A stretch of 64,000 nucleotides of DNA, taken from positions 1 through 64,000 of the forward strand of contig NZ_QGTG01000009.1 of the NCBI RefSeq assembly GCF_003182155.1. The letters run 5' to 3'. Below the pieces are notes generated by a model. That model saw only the letters and a list, made by a program, of their open reading frames with translations. It did no database searches and was not told the DNA's origin. The translations under genes were made by a program, and so were the position numbers. Positions 24,710 through 31,794 of this stretch are shown piece after piece (the first letter of the stretch is position 1; each line of letters starts with the position of its first letter). The stretch comes from Chitinophaga sp. S165 (GTDB taxonomy: Bacteria > Bacteroidota > Bacteroidia > Chitinophagales > Chitinophagaceae).

Positions 24710-27487
24710 ATGAAAACTGTGATCCAAAAACCTGGCAGGCTGCTGTTAACGGGCCTGTGTTTATTGTTTGTTTTATTTGCTCATGCACAGCAGGGACCCT
24801 GGCCTGCTGTAAAAAAGGAAACGAAGCCCTGGACCCGCTGGTGGTGGATCGGCAGCGCGGTAAATGAGCAGAACCTGGCATCTTCACTTAACATATTAGG
24901 GCAGGCGGGATTTGGAGGAGTGGAAATTGCTCCTATTTACGGCGCTATGGGATATGAATCGCAGTACGTCCCTTTTCTTTCTCCACGCTGGATGGAGCTG
25001 CTGCGTTATACCGTTGCAAGGGCCGGGAAACGGCAGATGGGAGTAGACCTGACCACCGGCACGGGCTGGCCGTTTGGCGGTCCGCAGGTGACGAAGGCCT
25101 ATGCGGCCTCCCGTTTTATTATACAGCGGTATCAACTTACCGCAGGAACTCCATTTATACAACAAATACGAATAAACGACGCCAAACAGGAGGGGGCTGT
25201 TTTGGAGGCCTTAATGGCCTATCACGGAGGGGTGGCAACATCGTTGATAGAAATGGTAGATAAAGATGGGACTTTGCACTGGTCACCGCCTGGTGGCCAA
25301 TGGGAACTATATGCACTGTTTGACGGCAGGACCCTGCAACAAGTGAAACGTGCTGCACCCGGAGGGGAGGGATATACGCTGGACCATTTATCGGCGGAGG
25401 CTTTGCCGGTATACCTGCATCGTTTTGATACTGCCTTTAAGGATAAAGCGCCAGGGGTAAGATCATTTTACAATGATAGTTATGAGGTGTATAATGCTGA
25501 CTGGACGCCGGGGTTCCTTACGGCATTTAAAAAACGAAGAGGATATGACCTGTCTACGTATCTGCGGGAGCTATCCAGTGATGATAGCACCGATCTGGTG
25601 GCCAGGGTAAAATCAGATTACAGGGAAACGATGTCAGAACTATTGCTAGAGAACTTCACACGGCCCTGGACACGCTGGTCGCACGGATATAGGAGCCTGT
25701 CGAAGAACCAGGCGCACGGATCGCCGGGAAATCTGCTGGACCTTTATGGGGCGGTGGATATTCCTGAATGTGAGACCTATGGTTCTACTTATTTTCCTAT
25801 TCCGGGATTGCGGAGGGACAGTGCGGATATACGAAACGTTGATCCTGATCCTGTGATGCTGAAATTTGCGTCTTCAGCGGGGCATGTGGAGGGGCATCCT
25901 TTAATTTCCTGTGAGACGTTCACCTGGTTGACGGAGCATTTCAAAACTTCGTTGTCGCAGTGTAAGCCGGAGGTGGAGCAGGCGTTCCTGGCCGGTGTAA
26001 ACCATGTATTCTATCACGGTAATACGTTCTCTCCGCCCGAAGTGCCCTGGCCGGGATGGTTGTTTTATGCATCGGTGAATTTTGTGCCTACAAATAGCTT
26101 CTGGCCGCATCTGCCGGGATTGAACGAATATATTACGCGGGTACAGTCAGTTTTGCAGTCGGGTACACCCGACAATGAGCTGCTTGTGTATTGGCCTGTA
26201 TATGATACCTGGAACAGGACGAAGGGGCGTGATATGTCGCTGAACGTACACGGAATAGACGAGTGGTTACATCCCACGGCGTTTTACAAACACGTAAAGG
26301 AATTACTGAAGGCTGGATATTCCCTGGATTTTATTTCAGACGCGCAGCTGGCAAGGGCGGGTGTGAGCAGGGAGAAGGCGGCAGGTGGTATAAGCTTATC
26401 CGGCTATAAAGTGATTGTCATACCGAAAACGAAATTGATGCCTGTTACTACATTACAACAGATCCTCCGGTTGGCGGAAGAGGGATCGACGATAGTGCTG
26501 GAGGCATTGCCGGAAGACGTGCCGGGATTGCGTGCGCTGGATCAACGCAGGAAGGCTTTGAAAACATTGCTTGCATCTCTGCGGTTCAGTGCGGGCGAGA
26601 ATGGTTTGCAGGTGGTACAACTTGGAAAAGGACGACTGGTCCTGGCAGATGGTATTGAGAAAGCACTATTGCAGTTGGGGGTAAGCAGGGAAGAGCTGAC
26701 GGATAAAGGACTGAAATTCATCCGTAGGAAGGAACAGCAAACAACGTGGTATTACCTGGTCAATCATACACCAGAGAAAATAGAGGGTTATGTACCGCTT
26801 AATAAAGCAGAAGGCAGGGCCATAATGCTGGACCCTCAGACGGGCAGAACGGGTAAGGCATTAAGCAGGGACTCTGCCGGAAGGGCTTATATAAAATTGC
26901 AGTTGCTGCCGGGAGAGGCGATGATCGTTCATACAGGGAAAGGCGTGCAGGCGACGGCTGACTGGAAATACCTGGATGGCCCGGAAGCGCCTGTAAGATT
27001 ATCGGGCGCATGGCAGCTGACTTTTAATAATGGAGGGCCTTTTATACCCGCATCCAGGCAGCTGGAGCAACTACGGCCCTGGACATCGCTTGAAGATACT
27101 GCGGCTAATGCTTACAGCGGATCGGGGACATATACGACAACTTTTACATTAGCGAAGAAAGATGCGGGGGAATACGTACTGGACCTCGGGAAGGTGCATG
27201 AGAGTGCGCGTGTATGGGTAAACGGGCAGGATGCAGGCATGCTGTGGTCTATTCCTTTCAGGGCGAGGATAGGGCAATATTTAAAGGGAGGTGATAATGA
27301 GATCAGGATAGAGGTGGCTAACCTGATGGCGAACCGGATACGATATATGGACCAGCATAAGGTGTCGTGGAGGCGGTACCATGAGATCAATTTTGTGAAT
27401 ATTAACTACACTCCTTTTGACGCGGCGGGATGGATGGTGCAGCCTTCCGGGCTGGCCGGACCGGTTACGATCACCCGATATCCTTAA
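24710..27487 (+). CDS. Glycoside hydrolase family 106-type alpha-L-rhamnosidase
   Basis: 925 residues from ATG 24710, with signal peptide 'LLLTGLCLLFVLFAHA' and cleavage before Gln. Start of the mature protein: 'KPWTRWWWIGSAVNEQNL', then 'GGVEIAPIYGAMGYE', 'YVPFLSPRWMELL' and 'GVDLTTGTGWPFGGP', the sequence run that marks GH106. The central (beta/alpha)8 barrel is followed by a C-terminal galactose-binding-like domain with 'YVLDLGKVHESARVWVNGQ'. It probably releases terminal rhamnose from plant pectin (rhamnogalacturonan) or glycosides in the periplasm. No SusC/SusD pair is nearby, so it is not part of a classical utilisation locus. The frame from 24671 is not used because it would precede the signal peptide. 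Confidence 0.9.
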   Translation: MKTVIQKPGRLLLTGLCLLFVLFAHAQQGPWPAVKKETKPWTRWWWIGSAVNEQNLASSLNILGQAGFGGVEIAPIYGAMGYESQYVPFLSPRWMELLRYTVARAGKRQMGVDLTTGTGWPFGGPQVTKAYAASRFIIQRYQLTAGTPFIQQIRINDAKQEGAVLEALMAYHGGVATSLIEMVDKDGTLHWSPPGGQWELYALFDGRTLQQVKRAAPGGEGYTLDHLSAEALPVYLHRFDTAFKDKAPGVRSFYNDSYEVYNADWTPGFLTAFKKRRGYDLSTYLRELSSDDSTDLVARVKSDYRETMSELLLENFTRPWTRWSHGYRSLSKNQAHGSPGNLLDLYGAVDIPECETYGSTYFPIPGLRRDSADIRNVDPDPVMLKFASSAGHVEGHPLISCETFTWLTEHFKTSLSQCKPEVEQAFLAGVNHVFYHGNTFSPPEVPWPGWLFYASVNFVPTNSFWPHLPGLNEYITRVQSVLQSGTPDNELLVYWPVYDTWNRTKGRDMSLNVHGIDEWLHPTAFYKHVKELLKAGYSLDFISDAQLARAGVSREKAAGGISLSGYKVIVIPKTKLMPVTTLQQILRLAEEGSTIVLEALPEDVPGLRALDQRRKALKTLLASLRFSAGENGLQVVQLGKGRLVLADGIEKALLQLGVSREELTDKGLKFIRRKEQQTTWYYLVNHTPEKIEGYVPLNKAEGRAIMLDPQTGRTGKALSRDSAGRAYIKLQLLPGEAMIVHTGKGVQATADWKYLDGPEAPVRLSGAWQLTFNNGGPFIPASRQLEQLRPWTSLEDTAANAYSGSGTYTTTFTLAKKDAGEYVLDLGKVHESARVWVNGQDAGMLWSIPFRARIGQYLKGGDNEIRIEVANLMANRIRYMDQHKVSWRRYHEINFVNINYTPFDAAGWMVQPSGLAGPVTITRYP

Positions 27488-27514
27488 ATTGTTTGAATTT
27501 CGTAACTTAGCAGC

Positions 27515-28420
27515 ATGGAAACACAAACACTGGAGGAATTTTACAAGTCGAAGTTCAACTGGTTACCTGAAAACCTTCAGCAGGACCTCGGGCATTTCAA
27601 CGTGTTCAAGCTGGAGGAAGTGATTGCGGGAGCGCATGGTCCGGCGCCATTCAGGTATAGCCGCCGGGATTTTTATAAGATCAACCTGGTACGGGGCCGT
27701 AATCTGTACCATTATGCTGATAAAAGCATTGAAATAGAAGGTACTGCGTTGTCGTTCTTCAACCCGCAGGTACCTTATACTTATGAGGCATTATCGGAGG
27801 AGCGGACCGGTTACTTCTGCATTTTTAAAGAGGCGTTCTTTACGGAGCGGATGCGGAGGAATATCAATGAGCTTCCCATGTTTGCACCAGGAGGAAAGCC
27901 TTCCTATGTGTTAAATGCTGAGCAGGACGCCCATGTAAGCCAGATCTTTGAGAAGATGCTGGAAGAGATAGGATCAGATTATAAGTATAAATATGATCTG
28001 ATCATGAACTATGTAACTGAGATCATCCATTATGCCCTGAAGATGGAGCCGATGGATACATTATATAAACATCCGGACGCCAAATCGAGGATCACGTCTG
28101 TATTTACGGAGCTGCTGGAGAGGCAATTCCCGATCGAGTCCCCTTCACAGCGGTTCATGTTAAGGTCTGCCAAAGATTTTGCCGACCAGCTGTCTATGCA
28201 CGTAAACCATCTGAACCGCGCAATCAAAGATACCACCGGAAAAACCACCACAGAGCACATCTCTGAACGTTTGGTGGGGGAGGCCAGGGCCCTGTTGAAA
28301 CATACGGACTGGAACATTTCGGAGATCGGTTATTGCCTGGGCTTTGATGAACCGGCGCATTTCAATAACTTTTTCAAGAAACAGACGAAGCTGACGCCCT
28401 CTTCTTTTAGGACTGTTTGA
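27515..28420 (+). CDS. AraC-family transcriptional regulator
   Basis: 301 residues. The N-terminal cupin-like part reads 'YSRRDFYKINLVRGRNLYHYADK' and 'EERTGYFCIFKEAFF'. The C-terminal AraC domain (about 200-300) reads 'SAKDFADQLSMHVNHLNRAIKDTTGKTT' and 'WNISEIGYCLGFDEPAHFNNFFKKQ'. Only 27 bases separate it from the rhamnosidase, and 80 bases separate it from the following dehydrogenase, which has its own -7 box. In this phylum regulators of this type often control a neighbouring SDR gene; here that would be 28501-29334 (inference). Confidence 0.87.
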   Translation: METQTLEEFYKSKFNWLPENLQQDLGHFNVFKLEEVIAGAHGPAPFRYSRRDFYKINLVRGRNLYHYADKSIEIEGTALSFFNPQVPYTYEALSEERTGYFCIFKEAFFTERMRRNINELPMFAPGGKPSYVLNAEQDAHVSQIFEKMLEEIGSDYKYKYDLIMNYVTEIIHYALKMEPMDTLYKHPDAKSRITSVFTELLERQFPIESPSQRFMLRSAKDFADQLSMHVNHLNRAIKDTTGKTTTEHISERLVGEARALLKHTDWNISEIGYCLGFDEPAHFNNFFKKQTKLTPSSFRTV

Positions 28421-28473
28421 ATTTTGTAATCATTACTTTGAATGCTATAACAATTAGTGATACTCTCTGTAGT

Positions 28474-28481
28474 AGCTTTGT
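28474..28481 (+). promoter_or_regulatory. -7 box TAGCTTTG of the SDR gene
   Basis: It matches TAnnTTTG, about 20 bases before ATG 28501, and suggests a promoter separate from that of the upstream AraC gene. Confidence 0.5.
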
Positions 28482-28500
28482 GTCACTAAATTGATAAACG

Positions 28501-29334
28501 ATGAGCGATAAAAAAGTATGGTTTGTAACAGGTGCATCGAAGGGGTTGGGGCTTAGCCTGGTGAAGCAATTGCTGGCAACGGGCCAGCTGGTTGCGGCTA
28601 CATCCCGGAAAGAGGCGGACCTGATCAGGGCAGTAGGTATTCAATCTGAACAATTTCTTCCCTTGCAAACGGACCTGACCGATGATGCAAGTGTGTGGGC
28701 GGCAATAGATAAGACAATTGCGACATTTGACAGGGTCGACGTAGTAGTTAATAATGCAGGATATGGTATTGGCGGTAGTATTGAAGAACTGAATGACGAA
28801 GAGACGAGAGAGAGCTTTGATGTGAACGTATTTGGGACTTTGAATGTGATACGTAACGCGATGCCACATCTTAGAGCACAACGTTCCGGGCATATCATCA
28901 ATATATCTTCTATTGCGGGTATTGCTCCGGGAACAGGATGGTCTGTATATGGCGCAGCTAAACATGCGGTGATTGGATTGTCGGAAGTGCTTGCAGAGGA
29001 CGTAAAGGAATTTGGCATCAAGGTTACGGTAGTAGCGCCGGGTGCATTCAGGACGAGTTTCCTCACAGAAGAGTCGCTGACACTTACAAAAGAGCCTATT
29101 CCTGCGTATACGGCTGTGCGGAACTCGCATGAAAAGCTGGTAGCGACAAGTGGTAAGCAGACCGGTAGTCCGGAGAAGGCGGCCAATGCGTTGATCGCGA
29201 TTGTAAATGAGCAGAAGCCACCGGTATATTTGTTATTGGGATCTGATGCTTACAACAGGGGATTGGCGAAGCTGGAGTTGTTGAAGAATGCTTTTAAGGA
29301 GCAGGAGGAACTGACTAAGTCTACAGATTTCTGA
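28501..29334 (+). CDS. Short-chain dehydrogenase/reductase (SDR)
   Basis: 277 residues, classical SDR: nucleotide loop 'VTGASKGLGLSL' near residue 10, 'NNAGYGIGG' near 80, catalytic Ser in 'INISSIAG' and catalytic 'YGAAK' near 155. The downstream 'VAPGAFRTSF' fits NADP-dependent members. The substrate is unknown. The gene lies between an AraC regulator upstream and a convergent TetR regulator downstream. A hairpin terminator at 29370-29397 separates it from the latter. Confidence 0.9.
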   Translation: MSDKKVWFVTGASKGLGLSLVKQLLATGQLVAATSRKEADLIRAVGIQSEQFLPLQTDLTDDASVWAAIDKTIATFDRVDVVVNNAGYGIGGSIEELNDEETRESFDVNVFGTLNVIRNAMPHLRAQRSGHIINISSIAGIAPGTGWSVYGAAKHAVIGLSEVLAEDVKEFGIKVTVVAPGAFRTSFLTEESLTLTKEPIPAYTAVRNSHEKLVATSGKQTGSPEKAANALIAIVNEQKPPVYLLLGSDAYNRGLAKLELLKNAFKEQEELTKSTDF

Positions 29335-29369
29335 GTATAACAATTAAGCGGGGATTTGCTACAAAGCAG

Positions 29370-29403
29370 AGAGGGTATATCTTACGGTATACCCTCTTTG
29401 TTT
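29370..29403. terminator. Bidirectional terminator
   Basis: AGAGGGTATA / TATACCCTCT, a perfect 10-base stem, flanked by CAAAGC and TTTGTTTT. It sits between the convergent SDR and TetR genes. Confidence 0.85.
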
Positions 29404-29409
29404 TGCAAC

Positions 29410-29991
29410 TTATTTTATAACGGATAATGTCATCCTGATAATATCGTCAAATACTTTTTTGTCAGCGCCGGATTTTGAATGAACGGTCAGGCCCCATAGA
29501 TTATTCATGATAAATCTTGCAAGCGCGCGGGGCTGATTGTCTTTTGACAGCTGACCTTTTTCCTGTCCCCTTTTGATTGCGTTGGTGAAAGCATTTTCCA
29601 ATGCTTCCCTGTTTTCTTTTACGATAGCGGCTACTTCTTCATCGTGCAGGGCAAGTTCCACTTTTGAATTGACCATGAAACAGCCGTTCTTTTCTTCTCC
29701 GGAGAAGCAGCTATTCCTGGACTGCTGAAATAGCGATTTAATAGCTTCCGGAATGTTATCTGCTGTTTCAAGCAGGCGGATGACATCTCCCGTAACTGTA
29801 TCCCTGTAGCGTTTCAGCGTGCTGATAAAAAGGCTTCTTTTATCGCCATAGGTATCGTACAGGCTGGAGCGGCTTAGTCCCAGCTCATCTAATATTTCCT
29901 GTGGAGAAGTGCCATTGTACCCTTTATGCCAGAAAAACAGCATGGCATTGTTCAGTACTTCTTCTTCGTCAAATCTTTTTGTCCGTGCCAT
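29410..29991 (-). CDS. TetR-family transcriptional repressor
   Basis: 193 residues from ATG 29991. The N-terminal HTH (about 5-50) reads 'EEVLNNAMLFFWHKGYNGTSPQEILDELGLSRSSLYDTYGDKRSLF', a textbook TetR head. The C-terminal ligand domain contains 'NSCFSGEEKNGCFMVN', a short Cys-bearing segment common in the AcrR/YxaF-like group that often senses electrophiles. It is divergent from an SDR gene. Three similar palindromes between the two genes are probable operators, so it likely represses both itself and the SDR. Confidence 0.9.
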   Translation of the reverse strand: MARTKRFDEEEVLNNAMLFFWHKGYNGTSPQEILDELGLSRSSLYDTYGDKRSLFISTLKRYRDTVTGDVIRLLETADNIPEAIKSLFQQSRNSCFSGEEKNGCFMVNSKVELALHDEEVAAIVKENREALENAFTNAIKRGQEKGQLSKDNQPRALARFIMNNLWGLTVHSKSGADKKVFDDIIRMTLSVIK

Positions 29992-30012
29992 TGTGATAAT
30001 GCGATTATATAA

Positions 30013-30020
30013 CAAAGATA
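30013..30020 (-). promoter_or_regulatory. -7 box TATCTTTG of the TetR gene
   Basis: It reads CAAAGATA on the plus strand, 21 bases before ATG 29991. The operator at 30027-30040 lies seven bases upstream of it, between -7 and -33. Confidence 0.65.
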
Positions 30021-30026
30021 CAAAAC

Positions 30027-30040
30027 GGAATTAATATTCC
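30027..30040. promoter_or_regulatory. Probable TetR operator 1
   Basis: GGAAT-taat-ATTCC, 5-base arms around 4 bases. It shares GGAAY-N4-RTTCC with the two sites at 30061 and 30092 and overlaps the core promoter of the TetR gene. Confidence 0.6.
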
Positions 30041-30060
30041 GGAATTATTATTTTTAATTA

Positions 30061-30074
30061 GGAACTTTTGTTCC
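30061..30074. promoter_or_regulatory. Probable TetR operator 2
   Basis: GGAAC-tttt-GTTCC, followed by GTTAT. It lies nine bases upstream of the -7 box of the SDR gene. Confidence 0.7.
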
Positions 30075-30082
30075 GTTATGCA

Positions 30083-30090
30083 TATATTTG
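30083..30090 (+). promoter_or_regulatory. -7 box TATATTTG of the TetR-linked SDR gene
   Basis: An exact TAnnTTTG match between operators 2 and 3; transcription would start near the third operator, 45 bases or so before ATG 30135. Confidence 0.65.
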
Positions 30091-30091
30091 T

Positions 30092-30105
30092 GGAACAAAA
30101 GTTCC
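30092..30105. promoter_or_regulatory. Probable TetR operator 3
   Basis: GGAAC-aaaa-GTTCC, also followed by GTTAT, so operators 2 and 3 form a 31-base direct repeat of palindromes around the -7 box. Binding there would block RNA polymerase. Confidence 0.7.
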
Positions 30106-30134
30106 GTTATCATAAACTTATTAATAAAAAACAC

Positions 30135-30953
30135 ATGAAAAAGACAGTATTTATAACAGGTACAAGCGATGGTCTGGGAAAACTGACCGCTAAATATTTT
30201 GCTGAGCAGGGATGGAATGTTGCTGCAACAATGCGTACGCCGGAGAAGGAGAAAGAATTGACACAATATGAAAATATACGCATTTTCAAACTGGACGTTA
30301 CAGAGGTTGACCAGGTGAAGGCGGCTGTGAGCCATGCGATAGCTGCTTTTGGAAAGATAGACGTAGTAGTGAACAATGCGGGGGTAGGGAGTTACGGTCC
30401 GCTGGAGCTTGCAGAAGAATGGGTAATAGACTGGCAGTATGAAACGAACGTACGCGGCCCCATTAATGTGATCCGTGAGTTCCTGCCCCATTTCCGTGCT
30501 AACAATGGCGGGATGTTCGTCAATATCAGTTCTTTCATGGGCGTAACTACGGCGGTGCCTGTCGGCTCATTGTACAACATGTCCAAATTTGCACTGGAAG
30601 GGCTGACAGAAGGGCTTTATTATGAGCTGAAACCTTTAAACATTGAACTGCGTCTTGTAGAACAGGGCGGATCATCAGGCAACAATTTCCAGAGCCGCGT
30701 TCAATGGAATGAGCATCCTACTATCCGTGACTATGATGACATTACCAATAAGGTGAAATCGATGATGGGAAACATAGACCGTTCTTTGTTGGACGATCCG
30801 CAAACGATCGTGGACGTGATCTATGATCTTGCTACAGGTAAGAGTCAAAAGTTCAGGACAGTGATTGGTGCACAAGGTAATCAGCTGATGGCTATGCGTA
30901 ATTCTATGCCGATAGAAAATTACCTGGAAACTATTGCGGGATTGTATAAATAG
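30135..30953 (+). CDS. Short-chain dehydrogenase/reductase under TetR control
   Basis: 272 residues from ATG 30135. The loop 'ITGTSDGLGKLTA' is near residue 7, 'NNAGVGSYG' near 80, and catalytic Ser 'NISSFMG' and 'YNMSK' near 155. The substrate is unknown. The frame before 30135 runs through the operators and is not translated. The gene is divergent from the TetR regulator, with three shared operator-like palindromes, and the pair looks like a small inducible detoxification unit. Confidence 0.9.
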   Translation: MKKTVFITGTSDGLGKLTAKYFAEQGWNVAATMRTPEKEKELTQYENIRIFKLDVTEVDQVKAAVSHAIAAFGKIDVVVNNAGVGSYGPLELAEEWVIDWQYETNVRGPINVIREFLPHFRANNGGMFVNISSFMGVTTAVPVGSLYNMSKFALEGLTEGLYYELKPLNIELRLVEQGGSSGNNFQSRVQWNEHPTIRDYDDITNKVKSMMGNIDRSLLDDPQTIVDVIYDLATGKSQKFRTVIGAQGNQLMAMRNSMPIENYLETIAGLYK

Positions 30954-31002
30954 CGGAGATCCTTTTGGAAAAACCAACTTATGCCGGGGTTACGAACGTC
31001 AT

Positions 31003-31061
31003 CCCGGGGGTGTCACCCCGGGCTACAAACACTGCGACCCCTAACGGGGTCGATTGTCGCA
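31003..31061. repeat. REP-like element: two hairpins plus the GGCTACAAACA box
   Basis: The first hairpin is CCCGGGG..TG / CACCCCGGG (31003-31022). Then comes GGCTACAAACA (31021-31031), and a second hairpin CGACCCC-TAAC-GGGGTCG (31035-31052) enclosed by outer TGCGAC/GTCGCA. The box and the TAAC-loop stem are shared with 14406-14436. It lies between an SDR gene and a dead AraC gene. Confidence 0.7.
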
Positions 31062-31422
31062 CGATGATAGTTTTTCATCTCTCGTTTTGTCAGATGCAGC
31101 AACTGATCTACAGAAATATTGCCCTTATGCAACATTATTTCCTTCACGGCAGCATGTACATAATCGTAACTGTTGGAATGGTCCGACAGCCGGCTGATCA
31201 TTCCGGTGAGCAGTCTTTCAAAATGACGGAAGGTGATTTGTGGCTGATCGGTAATACAATCCATAAAATCTGAAACAGGAAGGATATCACTCAAAGGTGT
31301 GATACCGGAAGGTGGATCAGGCACCGGTAAGGTTGCTGCAGATTTGCAGGCACTTCCAGGTACCAGCAGGCTTTCACCAGATGGGTCAGGTTTTGTGGAA
31401 TATAGGTTTCAATGAGTATCAT
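31056..31422 (-). pseudogene. Remnant of an AraC-family regulator
   Basis: Reading leftward from ATG 31422 gives 'MILIETYIPQNLTHLVKACWYLE', an AraC (DUF6597-type) opening. After about 40 codons the frame is lost and continues in another frame (31013-31324) with 'ITFRHFERLLTGMISRLSD' and 'AAVKEIMLHKGNISVDQLLHLTKREM', the linker and first helix of the DNA-binding domain. The rest of the double helix-turn-helix is missing; the sequence runs straight into the REP-like element. The gene is therefore shifted, internally shortened and truncated, and cannot encode a working regulator. Confidence 0.7.
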
Positions 31423-31506
31423 AAATAACACGAAAATTATGAACTAAAATTGACAAGCGTGAATAGCTTTTTCGGATAAAATCCGTAATTTCATAACTCA
31501 CTAAAG

Positions 31507-31516
31507 AAAAGGAGGT
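31507..31516 (+). promoter_or_regulatory. Strong Shine-Dalgarno sequence before a 15-codon frame
   Basis: AAAAGGAGGT, with five bases between GGAGG(T) and ATG 31521. Most genes in this window lack such a site, as expected for Bacteroidota, where the anti-Shine-Dalgarno is normally shielded. A 'TTGACA' (31450-31455) and 'GATAAAAT' (31475-31482) lie upstream, but with a long 19-base spacer. Confidence 0.6.
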
Positions 31517-31520
31517 ATTC

Positions 31521-31568
31521 ATGCAATCTACAGAATATTCATGGAAACCTTCGGTTGGTATCGCCTAA
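31521..31568 (+). CDS. Micro-ORF of 15 codons, candidate leader peptide
   Basis: Encodes MQSTEYSWKPSVGIA and a TAA stop. It has a perfect ribosome-binding site at the right distance and is followed, 42 bases after the stop, by a strong intrinsic terminator. A short hairpin (CGGTTGG/CCTAACCG) spans its stop codon. AACCGG at 31568-31573 could instead pair with CCGGTT in the left arm of the terminator. The layout resembles attenuator leaders, and a heterodimeric ABC exporter starts 227 bases further on. The same-strand -7 box at 31779 argues that the exporter also has its own promoter. The peptide itself resembles nothing I know. Confidence 0.45.
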   Translation: MQSTEYSWKPSVGIA

Positions 31569-31610
31569 CCGGGTTGCTCCATAAAAAATATCTGGGACGC
31601 GGACGCGTCG

Positions 31611-31642
31611 AAGTCCTTCCGGTTGTACCGGGAGGACTTTTT
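31611..31642 (+). terminator. Intrinsic terminator upstream of the ABC exporter operon
   Basis: AAGTCCTTCCGGT / ACCGGGAGGACTT, a 13-base stem with one G-U pair and a three-base loop, followed by TTTTT and ATTTG. There is no conventional gene upstream on this strand except the 15-codon frame, so it terminates that transcript. Either that is a small RNA/peptide gene or this is an attenuator. Confidence 0.8.
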
Positions 31643-31778
31643 ATTTGTGGTCATACAATATCTGCCCGTTTCGTTCGTCCTTGTATCGGGCGTTAGACCA
31701 GTTGCCTATACCTGTATAGAAATGCCTTTAATTTTAAGATAAATTGGCCATTGCCGTAAATAGCTCTGCCGGCTGCCA

Positions 31779-31786
31779 TATATTTG
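31779..31786 (+). promoter_or_regulatory. -7 box TATATTTG of the ABC exporter operon
   Basis: An exact TAnnTTTG match ending eight bases before ATG 31795. Use of this box would give an almost leaderless transcript. Confidence 0.5.
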
Positions 31787-31794
31787 TTATTGAT

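Noticed and set aside
28486..29130. A 214-codon frame opposite the SDR gene
   Set aside because: Fully contained in the SDR gene, whose catalytic motifs are clear.
31013..31324. Treating the 103-codon minus-strand frame as an intact small regulator
   Set aside because: It lacks most of the DNA-binding domain and an N-terminal part lies in a different frame; it is better read as part of a pseudogene.
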